A DNA stretch of 62,358 bases from JAVBJN01 sp031546985 (GTDB taxonomy: Bacteria; Bacteroidota; Bacteroidia; Chitinophagales; Chitinophagaceae): the NCBI GenBank assembly GCA_031546985.1, contig JAVBJN010000066.1, forward strand, positions 1 to 62,358, given 5' to 3'. This document shows positions 1 through 9,138 of this stretch, piece by piece. Both the position numbers and the translations under genes were made by a program. Position 1 is the stretch's first letter, and each line of letters opens with the position of its first letter. The notes beneath the pieces were generated by a model that worked only from the letters and a program-made list of their open reading frames with translations, was not told the origin of the DNA and ran no database searches.

Positions 1-2
1 CA

Positions 3-431
3 GGCGTAACCAACCTCACCAATGCTACGGTAACGGCACAGGATCTTACCGGCGACAGTTATTTCTTCGATTACCCGGTAGATGTTGCATCGCTCAATCC
101 CGATGCGGAATACGATTGCGAAGCCACCAATATTTACCGTACCGCAAAACCCGGCGCAACTGCAATGGCAGAAGTATCGGAAGCCAAAGGTATTTATCCT
201 AACCCTGCTACCGACCAGGTAACCATACAGCTGGGCAGGAATGCTAAACCCGGTGCCGCTGTAAAAGTGGTGCTTTCCGATATTACCGGAAGGGTAGTAC
301 TCATGCAGGAAGGCAACGCCAATGGCACGCTGCTGCAACTGGCGCTGCCTAAACTTACTGCTGGTATGTACCAGGCCAGTGTAATGGTTCAGGATGGTAA
401 GCCTGAAGTATACAAACTGGATATCCGGTAG
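3..431 (+). CDS. T9SS-sorted secreted protein, 3' end only (paralogue of the next two genes)
   Basis: The reading frame is open from the left edge, so the 5' part lies outside the window. About 142 codons are visible. The last 80 residues form a type IX secretion type-A C-terminal sorting domain: GIYPNPATDQ, then a VVLSDITGRVV strand, then LTAGMYQASV and a final YKLDIR. Just before it, EATNIYRTAKPGA matches the same position in the genes at 707 and 3027, so this is the first visible member of a tandem paralogue array. In this family the domain directs export across the outer membrane and is removed or anchored at the surface. The function of the passenger region is unknown. Confidence 0.88.
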   Translation, partial: GVTNLTNATVTAQDLTGDSYFFDYPVDVASLNPDAEYDCEATNIYRTAKPGATAMAEVSEAKGIYPNPATDQVTIQLGRNAKPGAAVKVVLSDITGRVVLMQEGNANGTLLQLALPKLTAGMYQASVMVQDGKPEVYKLDIR

Positions 432-451
432 TTTTTTAGTTGATCGTTTGT

Positions 452-485
452 AAAGGCCGCTCACAAGCGGCCTTTATTTTTTAAA
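452..485 (+). terminator. Rho-independent terminator after the first T9SS gene
   Basis: A perfect 9-bp stem (AAAGGCCGC / GCGGCCTTT) with a 6-base loop is followed by a T-rich run, 20 bases after the stop codon. Confidence 0.85.
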
Positions 486-675
486 CAAAATGACCAAAAA
501 AGATGGAATTGTATCTTTTTGCATAGCAATTGTCAAAATCTGAGTAGTGTTTGTAGCCGTATAAAAGTAGTTTTGAAATATCCCCTCCGACTATACTGGT
601 TTATGATCAGCGCGCCTGCAATGGCCCGTTTATCCGTTTTGTTTGTTATGCTTCGTCATAGCATAGCGCATGTTA

Positions 676-706
676 TTGTCTTTTATTTTTTTAAATCATA
701 AACTAC
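676..706 (+). promoter_or_regulatory. Conserved 5' leader, copy 1
   Basis: The 31 bases before the start codon match the 31 bases before the paralogue at 3027 at 29 positions, ending in AAATCATAAACTAC directly against the ATG. The identity continues into the first five codons. Farther upstream both genes also share a ctatactg-tttatgat block (about 590-607 and 2910-2926). No clear TAnnTTTG element was found, so the promoter is not placed. The rest of 486-675 shows nothing else. Confidence 0.5.
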
Positions 707-2716
707 ATGAAGAAGAAAAACCAGATGAAACAATCTCAACTATCCAAAACAGCACAATGGTTTAGCGTCATGCGCACCGGTACCCGCAAAGGGTTTGGTG
801 TGGTATTAACCGCGTTATTGCTGGCAGGCGGCGTACAAAACGCCAGCGCCTATGAAGTGGTAAAATCTTACGATTACCAAACTGTAGGCTCCAATCTCGA
901 GGGTTACGTAGTATCTATCGTAGATCCCAATAGCCCCGATAGAGGAACGGCTATCATGGGCAACTATCATTTGGGTAACGGTATCCATTTTGCCGTGGTA
1001 GATGGCAAAGGAGCCATGTCGGTAAGCAAGCTCTTTAAATTTCCCGAAACAGAAGATGTACGCGCCATATCTATCGCTACGGTAGATGCCAACGTGTTTA
1101 TGCTTACCATCCAGGCCCGTGGCGCCAACCGTCCGGGGCACATTCTTGAGCTGATGGTAGATGTAAACGGCAACATCATAAACAGGTTCGATATTGAAGC
1201 ACCATCGCCCTACGGCAAGCACCTGTTTCCTTCGCACTCGATTGTGATGAATGGGTACCTGTACATTTGCGGCTATACCAACACCCGGGGCGAATGGCCG
1301 GTAGATCCTTTGTTCTTCCATGATAAATCGGCTTTCGTGGCCCGTATGGATATGAACAATGGCGCCACCAACATCCGTTTTTACAACACCAACCTGAATA
1401 CCAATGGTGTTACGAACATCAACTGGGATGGCACCATCAACGATTACGATGCCGCCATGCGCCTTAAAAATATAAACGGAAGGCTGTATGTATTGGGCAG
1501 TGCCAATGGTTCTACCACGTTGGGTACCTCTACGTCTACCATTAACGGTAGTAAGGCGTGGGTATCGCAGCTTAACCTTACCACGCTGGCTCCTTTAAGC
1601 TCCGGTTTCTATGGCAATTCGTCTGTACCCGCTTCATTCTGGCCCAATACCGCCAACGGTAGTTACGCGCTGGAGCTGATTGCCGATACCCAAACACCGA
1701 ATACTTTTTACTGCCTCTCCAACGATCTCAACAACAATACCTGGAAGCTGGCGCACCTGGGTTCCACACTGGCACTTAGCGTGCCCACAAGTGGTTCCAA
1801 CAGTATTTATTACAGCACCACCGCTTCTATTAAAAGTAATGGCATGTTCCCTACTACCAATGGTGGTAATAGAATAAGCCTGTATGGCATGGTAGGCACA
1901 GCGGTACCACTTGCATCATCTACCGCTTACGGCTCTGTTATTTCTTCTCCGGTTAATGGCGCTATACCTTTCGTGATAGGTATGGATCTGGGTTATTCCA
2001 ACGCCGGTATCAGCTATAATAACCAGTGGGGCGCGGTAGAAGGCAACAACCTGAGTTACGCCACCAGCTTAGATTACCAGCAACCTTTCTGGACACAGGG
2101 TGGGTTGCGTGAATGGTGCAACCTGCCATTTGCCCACCAGTTCGACCCGCTTAGTGGCAGCAGCGATGACCTGGCTATGATTGGTCATTTTAAAAACAAT
2201 ACCAACTCTGCCATCAACCCCCGTTTCCTGGCTACCAATGGCGATGGTAAAATCGCTACCTGCCCAAGCGACCAGCAAATGACACTGGGATTGGGGTATA
2301 CCAGCCAAACCGGTGTAACCATATCGTTGAACACCGATCTTGGTAACCCATACGGCAACAACTACCCGGTAGATGAAGCCGATCTGCTGTTGTATGATGA
2401 ACTGGAATGCTCTGCTACCAGCGTGTATCGCACCGCCAAGCCAGGTTCTGCCATTGCAGAGACGGATGTAAAAGGTATTTATCCTAACCCTGCTTCTGAC
2501 CATGTAACCATACAGTTGGGTAAAGACGCCCAGGACGGAGCCGCAGTAAAAGTGGTGCTTTCGGATGTAACCGGAAGAATCGTATACAGTAGCCAGGCCA
2601 ATGCTGCTGGCGGACGACTGGAGCTGAACCTGCCACGCCTTACCGCGGGTATGTACCAGGCCAGTGTGGTTTTTGGCGATGCCAAACCTGTATCGTACAA
2701 ACTTGTAATCCGCTAG
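707..2716 (+). CDS. T9SS-sorted secreted protein, tandem paralogue 2 (669 aa)
   Basis: Residues 1-49 are a long basic signal peptide: MKKK start, a TGTRKGFG box, the hydrophobic stretch VVLTALLLAGG and a likely cleavage after NASA. Residues 590-669 are a type-A T9SS sorting domain (GIYPNPASDH, LSDVTGRIV, LTAGMYQASV, YKLVIR end). The roughly 540-residue passenger has alternating beta-strand and turn character with many Asn, Gly and Ser, and closely resembles the paralogue at 3027 (for example NDYDAAMRLK against NDYDAALRLK, and LYVLGSANGS against LYVMGSANGS). I do not recognise a catalytic motif. The start is set by the leader and MKKK shared with the next gene. It should be secreted to or beyond the cell surface; its function is unknown. 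Confidence 0.88.
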   Translation: MKKKNQMKQSQLSKTAQWFSVMRTGTRKGFGVVLTALLLAGGVQNASAYEVVKSYDYQTVGSNLEGYVVSIVDPNSPDRGTAIMGNYHLGNGIHFAVVDGKGAMSVSKLFKFPETEDVRAISIATVDANVFMLTIQARGANRPGHILELMVDVNGNIINRFDIEAPSPYGKHLFPSHSIVMNGYLYICGYTNTRGEWPVDPLFFHDKSAFVARMDMNNGATNIRFYNTNLNTNGVTNINWDGTINDYDAAMRLKNINGRLYVLGSANGSTTLGTSTSTINGSKAWVSQLNLTTLAPLSSGFYGNSSVPASFWPNTANGSYALELIADTQTPNTFYCLSNDLNNNTWKLAHLGSTLALSVPTSGSNSIYYSTTASIKSNGMFPTTNGGNRISLYGMVGTAVPLASSTAYGSVISSPVNGAIPFVIGMDLGYSNAGISYNNQWGAVEGNNLSYATSLDYQQPFWTQGGLREWCNLPFAHQFDPLSGSSDDLAMIGHFKNNTNSAINPRFLATNGDGKIATCPSDQQMTLGLGYTSQTGVTISLNTDLGNPYGNNYPVDEADLLLYDELECSATSVYRTAKPGSAIAETDVKGIYPNPASDHVTIQLGKDAQDGAAVKVVLSDVTGRIVYSSQANAAGGRLELNLPRLTAGMYQASVVFGDAKPVSYKLVIR

Positions 2717-2754
2717 CCGGAAACCAGGCAATTTTTCATTCCTTGTTTTATAAG

Positions 2755-2779
2755 AGGCCGCCTTCGGGTGGCCTTTTTA
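2755..2779 (+). terminator. Terminator with UUCG tetraloop
   Basis: An 8-bp stem (AGGCCGCC / GGTGGCCT, one G-U pair) closed by a TTCG tetraloop is followed by TTTT. The gene at 3027 ends with a terminator of the same design. Confidence 0.85.
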
Positions 2780-2995
2780 TTATGCCTGGTCAAATACGGC
2801 GAGGCAAGTAAATGAAGCGCTTGATATTTGTTTCTTTTTGCATGTTAAATGTTGCAAAATGAATGGTGCAGATCAAAAGAGAAAGGTAGATTTGGTTATT
2901 CCCCGGCTATACTGTTTATGATTGACGGTCTGTTTTTTCGACTGTTGATCTCTCCCGTTTTTACCTGTAGTGCAATGGCATTACAGCGCCTTCGT

Positions 2996-3026
2996 TTGTC
3001 TTTTATTCTTTAAAATCATAAACTAC
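2996..3026 (+). promoter_or_regulatory. Conserved 5' leader, copy 2
   Basis: This is the second copy of the 31-base leader (29 of 31 identical to 676-706). It fixes the start codon at 3027 rather than at an in-frame ATG 57 bases upstream. The gap 2780-2995 otherwise shows only a ctatactg-tttatgat block shared with the gene before. Confidence 0.5.
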
Positions 3027-5015
3027 ATGAAGAAGAAAAACTACGCCGCATTTAGCCGCAGCTGGCTGAAAACCGGTACCCGTAAAGGATTTGGCATGGT
3101 GCTTACGGCGCTGTTGCTCACCAGCTCCTTTCAGCAGGCCGGCGCTATTGAAATTGTAAGGCCAACCGATTTTGGGTCGTTTAACACCTCCTTGAGCGGT
3201 TATGCGATTGCGCCCATTAACCCAGACAATACATCCGATAAAGGTACCGTAGCCGCTGGTAATATCGGGTATGGCAAGGCGGTCCATTTTGCAGCCTACG
3301 ATCAGAAAGGCGGTATGGTTAGAAGCGCTGTGCTGCAGTTTCCGCAGTATAATGATGTGCGGGCTATTGCCATTGCCAGTATCGACGGCAACCGCTTTTG
3401 CATTACGGTTCAGGCCCGTGCCAACACCGGCGAAGACCGCATTATACTGGCGATTGTAGACATTAACGGCAACATCATACAAACGCATGAGATAGATGTG
3501 CTTCCATCCCAGGGCGAGTATACTTTTGTGACCCATTCGCTCCTCCGCAACGACGATATTTTCATTAGCGGGTATGTGTGCAGCAAGGGCGCGCTGCCCG
3601 AAGATCCGGAGTATGCCGCCGCTAAAACAGCATTTGTATTAAAAATGGATATGAACACGCGGGTAAACACCATCCATTATTTTAATACCGCGGTAAACAC
3701 CAATCCGGTATCCAATCCGGCATGGAACGGCCAGTATAACGATTACGACGCGGCCCTCCGCCTCAAAATCATAAACGACAGGCTGTATGTAATGGGTAGC
3801 GCCAATGGGTCTACCGTTGCAGGTTTTACCAGTATTAACAGTAGCAAAGCCTGGATATCGCAGCTCGATATGAATACCCTGGCCCCCAATACAACCAGTT
3901 ATTATGGCAGCAATGCTACCAGCCCTGCCGTTACCCCATCTACACTTAACGGCAGTTATGCGCTCGATCTTATACCGGATGTGCAGATGAACGGTACTTT
4001 TTACGGACTTTCGAACGATCTTTTCAGCAATACTTTCCGCATTTCGCACCTGGGCTCAAGCCTGGCTATAGGCGTGCCTACCAGTGGCTCCAATAGTGTG
4101 GCGTACAATGCCGCTGGCGCTACCATCAAAGGCACCGGATTTTACGAATCCTTAACGGGCTCCAACAGGGTAGGTTTGTATGGTATGGTGGGCAGCCAGA
4201 TCCAGATTACCACACCAACCAATTATGGCACCGTTATCGCATCGCCTACCGCCGGTGGTGTGCCTTTTGCTATGGGCATTGATCTGGGCTATGGCAATAC
4301 CATTGGTATGAACTACAGCGGCCAGGTGGGCCATGTGCTGGGCAATAAACCGGGCTATGCCACCGGGCTCAATTACCAGGAGCCTTTCTGGACCAATGGT
4401 GCAATGGGTGAGTGGTGCAATATGCCATTTGGTATGCGGTTGAAACCCATGTTTGGCACCATTGATGATTTTGCGATGGTAGGCCATTTCAATTCATCGG
4501 GTAGTGGCTATGCCAATCCGCGTTATGTAGGCACCAGTATGAATGGTTCTATCATCACTTGCGAGAGCGATCAGGAGATGGTATTTGGTTTGGGATTGGT
4601 AAACCTGCAGGGTGCAACCCTGCAGGTGGATGAATTTGATGAGACATGCGATGTAACAGATGCGCAAGCGCAAAGTGTGCAGATAGATCCGGATGATCTG
4701 CTGGAATGCAGCTATCATGTCATCTACCGTACGGCTAAGCCTGGCACTGCTATGGAACAGGCCAGCGAGAAAGGTATTTATCCTAACCCTGCTACCGACC
4801 GGGTAACGGTTATACTGGGCAGCGATGTTGCCGAAGGTGATGCTGTTAAAATTATCCTTACCGATGTTACCGGAAGGGTAGTGCTGGCGAAGGATTTTAA
4901 AGCCAGCGGAAACAGTTTGCAATTGGCCCTGCCTCGCCTTACTGCTGGTATGTACCAGGCTACTGTAAGTGTGGGTCAAAACCAGGCTTCGGTTTACAAG
5001 TTGGTTATACAGTAA
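3027..5015 (+). CDS. T9SS-sorted secreted protein, tandem paralogue 3 (662 aa)
   Basis: This has the same architecture as the gene at 707. The signal peptide is MKKKNYAAFSR, a TGTRKGFG box and a hydrophobic core, with likely cleavage after QQAGA. The passenger is rich in Asn, Gly, Ser and Tyr, and the type-A T9SS sorting domain runs from about residue 583 (GIYPNPATDR) to the end (YKLVIQ). An in-frame ATG at 2970 would add 19 residues before the signal peptide; I reject it because it lies inside the leader shared with the paralogue. A 15-residue acidic insert (DETCDVTDAQAQ region) before the sorting domain is absent from paralogue 2. A role as an abundant secreted or surface protein is inference. 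Confidence 0.88.
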   Translation: MKKKNYAAFSRSWLKTGTRKGFGMVLTALLLTSSFQQAGAIEIVRPTDFGSFNTSLSGYAIAPINPDNTSDKGTVAAGNIGYGKAVHFAAYDQKGGMVRSAVLQFPQYNDVRAIAIASIDGNRFCITVQARANTGEDRIILAIVDINGNIIQTHEIDVLPSQGEYTFVTHSLLRNDDIFISGYVCSKGALPEDPEYAAAKTAFVLKMDMNTRVNTIHYFNTAVNTNPVSNPAWNGQYNDYDAALRLKIINDRLYVMGSANGSTVAGFTSINSSKAWISQLDMNTLAPNTTSYYGSNATSPAVTPSTLNGSYALDLIPDVQMNGTFYGLSNDLFSNTFRISHLGSSLAIGVPTSGSNSVAYNAAGATIKGTGFYESLTGSNRVGLYGMVGSQIQITTPTNYGTVIASPTAGGVPFAMGIDLGYGNTIGMNYSGQVGHVLGNKPGYATGLNYQEPFWTNGAMGEWCNMPFGMRLKPMFGTIDDFAMVGHFNSSGSGYANPRYVGTSMNGSIITCESDQEMVFGLGLVNLQGATLQVDEFDETCDVTDAQAQSVQIDPDDLLECSYHVIYRTAKPGTAMEQASEKGIYPNPATDRVTVILGSDVAEGDAVKIILTDVTGRVVLAKDFKASGNSLQLALPRLTAGMYQATVSVGQNQASVYKLVIQ

Positions 5016-5044
5016 TCATTTGTTTTTTAATATTGGTTATGCGC

Positions 5045-5075
5045 AAAGGCTGCCTTCGGGCGGCTTTTGTGTTTT
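5045..5075 (+). terminator. Terminator with UUCG tetraloop
   Basis: A 10-bp stem with two G-U pairs (AAAGGCTGCC / GGCGGCTTTT) around a TTCG tetraloop, with a T-rich tail, closes the T9SS gene at 3027. Confidence 0.85.
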
Positions 5076-5293
5076 TAAGCGTACTGTCCATGCATTACCT
5101 GCGGAAATATGTGGTATTGGGACGAAAAATTGGCTGTAAGGAGTGATTTTTGTTAGAAAATGGGCCGTATTTGCGCCTTGAGCGGGCACCGTTCCTTTAC
5201 GGGCATAACTTTAGCTGCAATGTGGCTAAACAATCTGCTCAAAACAAAAAGTAAACCTTAATTTGAACCTGATAAACCCAAATAACTTTTACT

Positions 5294-6067
5294 ATGGCCA
5301 GTCAAGAACTCTTTTACAGCAAAGCTGATGATGCTGAAATGATTCAGGCATTTGAAAAAGCAAAAGCAACTTTTAAATACTTCTGGAGAGAACTCTCGTG
5401 GGAGTTCCGCAGGATCGTTCCTGCGCTCGATCTCGCAGTGGTTAAAGTAGCGCTTACCCAGCAAATGGATGAGGGCGAAGAACCCCTTGTAGAGCATATG
5501 TGGCTCAACGATATTGAATTTGATGGCGATACCGTAACCGGCGTGCTCATCAATACTCCCAATGAACTCACCAATGTAGAGAATGGCGATTTTTTACAGA
5601 TACCATTGCAGCAGGTGAGCGACTGGCTTTTTGCCGCCGAGGGAAAAACCTATGGCGGGTTTACCGTACAGCTCCTGCGTTCTCAAATGAGCGATGCAGA
5701 CCGGGCAGAGCATGATGAAGCCTGGGGATTGGATTTTGGCGATTTTAACGACATTTCTGTGGTGTTTAAACAAAAAGAACACCCCGAAAACCTGGTAGAG
5801 CACCCCATGAGTATAAACATGAAAGAGAGCCTGCAGGAATTTCTTACAAACAACCCCGAAGAAATCACCCACCAGGATGAATTCGGTTATGCGCTTTTGC
5901 ACCGCGAAAGCATTGCCGGCAACCGTACCTCGGTAGAAGTATTGCTGGATGCGGGTGCAGACAGAAGCATGCAAACACAATCTGGAAAAACAGCATTGGA
6001 TTTTGCAAAGCAAATGCAGTGGGAACACCTGTTGCCTGTGCTCGAAGATAAAATACAGGCCAACTAA
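5294..6067 (+). CDS. DUF2314 and ankyrin-repeat protein
   Basis: The 257-residue cytosolic protein has no signal peptide. Residues about 10-150 resemble the DUF2314 family: a helical AFEKAKATFKYFWREL start, a HMWLNDIEFDGDTVTGVLIN core, and a DWLFAAEGKTYGGFTVQLLR segment. Residues about 190-255 form about two ankyrin repeats (FGYALLHRESIAGN, VEVLLDAGADRSMQ, GKTALDFAKQ). DUF2314 has no known enzymatic activity; ankyrin repeats usually bind a partner protein. It is the first of five co-oriented genes of uncharacterised families (to 9089), so joint function is possible but unproven. The 218 bases before it, 5076-5293, show no clear promoter. Confidence 0.75.
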   Translation: MASQELFYSKADDAEMIQAFEKAKATFKYFWRELSWEFRRIVPALDLAVVKVALTQQMDEGEEPLVEHMWLNDIEFDGDTVTGVLINTPNELTNVENGDFLQIPLQQVSDWLFAAEGKTYGGFTVQLLRSQMSDADRAEHDEAWGLDFGDFNDISVVFKQKEHPENLVEHPMSINMKESLQEFLTNNPEEITHQDEFGYALLHRESIAGNRTSVEVLLDAGADRSMQTQSGKTALDFAKQMQWEHLLPVLEDKIQAN

Positions 6068-6110
6068 ACACCGGCATTGTTGCTCTAATTAAATCAACCA
6101 AAGTGTAAAA

Positions 6111-6779
6111 ATGGAATTGACAGGAAAAGTAAAATACTTTGCAAAAGTATCTGGCATTGGTATTTCAAGTTTTGTAAAAATAAACCTGCTGGCAGCTGTT
6201 TCTACCGTAACGGTGCTCATCACCGCGTTTATATTATTGTCGCGCGGTATAGATGTGGGGCATTCCGGGCACGTTAGCGCCATCCCTTTTCTGATGGCTA
6301 TGTTTTTATCCAGGCCGGTTGGTTCTGTTTTGTTGCTGTTTATCGTTATCAGCCCTTACCTGTTCTTTATGTTTGGCAATAAATACATTGTAAGCAAGAT
6401 TTCGAACCGCATTATCAAAGACAATTCCGAAAATTATATCTACCCCATGCTCGATAACGTGCTGGCGCAGTTAGAAAAAAAGCAGCCTGATCTGTTTAAG
6501 AAAGGAGCCGACTACACTTTGCTCCAGATGAAATTGCTGCAAGGGGTAAAAGAAGGCACCGAGAACAAATGGTTGAAGCGCGTAATTGCGTTTGGCATAA
6601 AAAAGGTAAAACTCGATGATGTCGATTTTCAGAATCCCAATGTAAGTGTAGCCGATATCATCAAAAATAAAGTGGTAAACGGCCTGCAAAATATGACCGA
6701 ACCCAGCCGCAACAATATCTGGATAATACTGGGCTTGCAGTGGCTTAGCTTATTGCTCATCTGGCTTTTACCTTATTAG
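6111..6779 (+). CDS. Membrane protein of unknown function (222 aa)
   Basis: There is a hydrophobic segment at about residues 20-45 (LLAAVSTVTVLITAFILL), a second at about 60-90 containing VGSVLLLFIVISPYLFFM, a roughly 100-residue charged cytosolic-looking middle, and a C-terminal hydrophobic tail (WIILGLQWLSLLLIWLL). The topology suggests an inner-membrane protein with three to four helices. I do not recognise the family. It lies 43 bases after the DUF2314 gene and 49 bases before the DUF695 gene, in the same direction, so co-transcription is likely. Confidence 0.7.
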   Translation: MELTGKVKYFAKVSGIGISSFVKINLLAAVSTVTVLITAFILLSRGIDVGHSGHVSAIPFLMAMFLSRPVGSVLLLFIVISPYLFFMFGNKYIVSKISNRIIKDNSENYIYPMLDNVLAQLEKKQPDLFKKGADYTLLQMKLLQGVKEGTENKWLKRVIAFGIKKVKLDDVDFQNPNVSVADIIKNKVVNGLQNMTEPSRNNIWIILGLQWLSLLLIWLLPY

Positions 6780-6828
6780 CAGGGTAGCAGATTTATATTT
6801 TATCAACCTTATTTAAACGACCTCGGAC

Positions 6829-7935
6829 ATGAGCTTATTAAAAAACCTGTTCGGTAAAAAAGAAGATGCGGAGCCAACCAGTATGTATGATCCGTTCTGG
6901 AAATGGTTTCAGCAGCACGAAAAAACATTCTTTAATGTGGTAAAGGAGCGGCAGGATATTGAAAAGGAGTTTTTCGATAAAATGTCGGTAAAGCTGAATG
7001 AGATCCGCGAAGGATTTTATTTCCTTACCGGTATGGCCGGCGAGGATACGGTGGAGCTGGTAGTATCGGCAGAGGGGTTGGTTAAGAACATTCCTTTTGC
7101 CGAAGACCTGGTGCTGGCCGCCCCGGCTATTGCTGGCTGGAAATTTACCGCGCTCAAGCCCGCTTTCGACATCACCAATATGAGCATTAAAATGGCAGGA
7201 TATGAGTTCAGTAAAGAGAACATCAGTTTTTATGCCAACGAACACGAAGATTTTCCCGATCTCATCGATATTGTAGTGGTGAACCACGATCTTACCGAAG
7301 AAAACCGCCAGGCCGTAGGCAATGGTACCTTTACTTTTATTGACAATTGCATTGGCGAGCTCAATTTTACCACCAATATCGATTACCTCAACATAGCCGG
7401 TAAGCATGAAGCTACAAAGGAGCTGATACCCATCGAAAAACTGGGCGATTACCTGGTGTGGCGGCAGAAGGAGTTTGTAGAGAAATATGAAGATGCGCGG
7501 CATGATACGGAGAACGATCGCTATGCCATGATGGAAGCTACCCTGCAAAATGGCAATCCGCTGCTGGCCGTAATCAATACCGATCTGCTGGAGTGGGATG
7601 GAAAAGCTTCGCACCCGTGGATACTCGAAGTGTCTATTCCCTTTGATGGCGAAAACAACAATGGTATGCCCGATACGCCAACCTATAAGCAGATGGATGC
7701 CTTTGAAGATGAATTGCTGCAGGAACTGACAGATACAGAAGGGCACCTGAACATAGGCCGTCAAACAGCCGATAGCATGCGCGAGATCTATTTTGCCTGT
7801 AAGGATTTTCGCAAGGCTTCGCGCGTATTGCATGCCATGCAGCAAAAGTATGCGGGTAAGCTGCAACTGAATTACGATTTGTATAAAGACAAATACTGGC
7901 GTTCGTTTAACCGGTTCAGAAATACAGATTATTAA
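6829..7935 (+). CDS. DUF695-type conserved protein (368 aa)
   Basis: The start MSLLKNLFGKKEDAE and the segments FWKWFQQHEKTFF, GWKFTALKPAFDI, VWRQKEFVEKYEDARHDTEND and NINTDLLEWD-like LLAVINTDLLEWDGK are typical of a Bacteroidota protein usually annotated as DUF695. The DUF695 part covers about residues 230-365 and ends in KDKYWRSFNRFR. The protein is soluble with no signal peptide. No catalytic residues can be assigned. Its TAA overlaps the next ATG by one base (TAATG), which indicates translational coupling to the GyrI-like gene. The opposite strand is open along the whole gene, but that is a codon-bias shadow. Confidence 0.75.
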   Translation: MSLLKNLFGKKEDAEPTSMYDPFWKWFQQHEKTFFNVVKERQDIEKEFFDKMSVKLNEIREGFYFLTGMAGEDTVELVVSAEGLVKNIPFAEDLVLAAPAIAGWKFTALKPAFDITNMSIKMAGYEFSKENISFYANEHEDFPDLIDIVVVNHDLTEENRQAVGNGTFTFIDNCIGELNFTTNIDYLNIAGKHEATKELIPIEKLGDYLVWRQKEFVEKYEDARHDTENDRYAMMEATLQNGNPLLAVINTDLLEWDGKASHPWILEVSIPFDGENNNGMPDTPTYKQMDAFEDELLQELTDTEGHLNIGRQTADSMREIYFACKDFRKASRVLHAMQQKYAGKLQLNYDLYKDKYWRSFNRFRNTDY

Positions 7936-8420
7936 TGGCGCCACGTATCGAAACCCGCCCCGAAACCAAACTGGCAGGCGTGCACAGCACTATGTCGCTC
8001 ATGCACAACACCACCCGCACGCTTTGGCAAAGTTTTATGCAATGCCGTAAAACCATACCCAATGCCGCAGGTAACGATTTGTATTCGGTGCAGTTTTATG
8101 CACCCGATTACTTTACTGCGTTTAATGCAGGTAATGTATTTGAAAAATGGGCTACTGCGCCGGTAACGGATTTTAACCAGGTGCCCGAAGGCATGGAAGC
8201 ATTGCTTTTGCCAGGCGGTACTTACGCCGTTTTCCTGCACAAAGGCGGCCCAGCAGCGGGCGTGCAAACGTTTCAATACATATTTGGTACCTGGCTGCCC
8301 GGTTCGGATTTTATACTAGATGTAAACCGGCCGCATTTCGAAATACTGGGCGATAAATACCGCAATGATGATCCTGAATCTGAAGAAGAGATCTGGATAC
8401 CGGTTTTGCCCAAATCATAA
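7935..8420 (+). CDS. GyrI-like / effector-binding domain protein (161 aa)
   Basis: This single-domain protein resembles the effector-binding (GyrI/SoxS-Rob C-terminal) fold: an opening RIETRPETKLAGVHSTMSL strand, LWQSFMQCRKTIPN, YSVQFYAPDYF, an EALLLPGGTYAVFLHKGG strand pair, and the C-terminal RPHFEILGDKYRN with acidic residues. No DNA-binding helix-turn-helix is attached, so it would bind a small molecule or a protein rather than DNA. It is coupled to the DUF695 gene by a one-base overlap. The family is known for ligand binding and gyrase inhibition; which applies here is unknown. Confidence 0.75.
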   Translation: MAPRIETRPETKLAGVHSTMSLMHNTTRTLWQSFMQCRKTIPNAAGNDLYSVQFYAPDYFTAFNAGNVFEKWATAPVTDFNQVPEGMEALLLPGGTYAVFLHKGGPAAGVQTFQYIFGTWLPGSDFILDVNRPHFEILGDKYRNDDPESEEEIWIPVLPKS

Positions 8421-8462
8421 CCAGGAGCAAAACCTTCTAACCAACTAAACGAAAAGCACACA

Positions 8463-9089
8463 ATGGATCAGGAAATAAAAGACGAAGCCCAGGAGCAGGT
8501 ACGCAAAGACGTGCTGATGGGTTTTGATACCAAAGAAGAGATTTTCGAAGGCGTGATGGATATGTTTTACGACAACGACGATTTTGACGAAGCCTGGTTA
8601 ACGGCTGTGATTGATGATGCATATGCCCAGCACCAGGCAGAAAGCAAACGGTGGACTACACCAACCGATTTTGACAGGCTGGTTAAGGTGTTTGACCAAC
8701 TGATGACCCAACAGATCGTTTGCCTGCACAAAGCCGGATATACCCGCCAGGATGCCATGCATGATTGCATGGAAGTGGTAAACGCATTGGCACAATATGG
8801 TGTAAATGCTTTAGGCTATTGTTATTACCATACCCAGGATGTAGAACGGGTAATTGATCCCGAAACCAAAAACCTCTTGCTCGGTTTTGATTCGTCCGAT
8901 AGCGATGAAGAGAAAGCATTGGCCGTTGGAGTGCTTATAGCGGAAATATTGGAAGACGAAGGATTTGAATTTGCCTGGAATGGCACCATCAACCAACGCA
9001 TAGAAATAAAGAACTTAAACTGGCAAAAAGTGCCGACTGATGAAGATTATGGATTACAACGGAATCTAAGGTTGTTTGGGGTAGTGTAG
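8463..9089 (+). CDS. DUF6891-like protein (208 aa)
   Basis: An acidic soluble protein. MGFDTKEEIFEGVMDMFYDNDDFDEAWL followed by a WTTPTDFDRLVKVFDQL block and IVCLHKAGYTRQDAMHD resembles the DUF6891 family as I remember it; I am moderately sure of that name. A second copy-like segment, LLLGFDSSDSDEEKALAVGVLIAEILEDEGFEFAWNG, echoes the first, suggesting two related lobes. No catalytic motif is evident. It lies 42 bases after the GyrI-like gene and closes the co-directional group that begins at 5294. Confidence 0.65.
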   Translation: MDQEIKDEAQEQVRKDVLMGFDTKEEIFEGVMDMFYDNDDFDEAWLTAVIDDAYAQHQAESKRWTTPTDFDRLVKVFDQLMTQQIVCLHKAGYTRQDAMHDCMEVVNALAQYGVNALGYCYYHTQDVERVIDPETKNLLLGFDSSDSDEEKALAVGVLIAEILEDEGFEFAWNGTINQRIEIKNLNWQKVPTDEDYGLQRNLRLFGVV

Positions 9090-9138
9090 GTGTAGCAATG
9101 CGCCAAATGGTTTAAATTGCTGTACATAATCCCAACCG

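Noticed and set aside
519..701. A 60-codon frame in front of the second T9SS gene.
   Set aside because: No family resemblance, and it overlaps the leader conserved with the paralogue.
6838..7944. A 368-codon open frame antisense to the DUF695 gene.
   Set aside because: It covers the gene almost end to end and has no family features; its length follows from the codon composition of the real gene.
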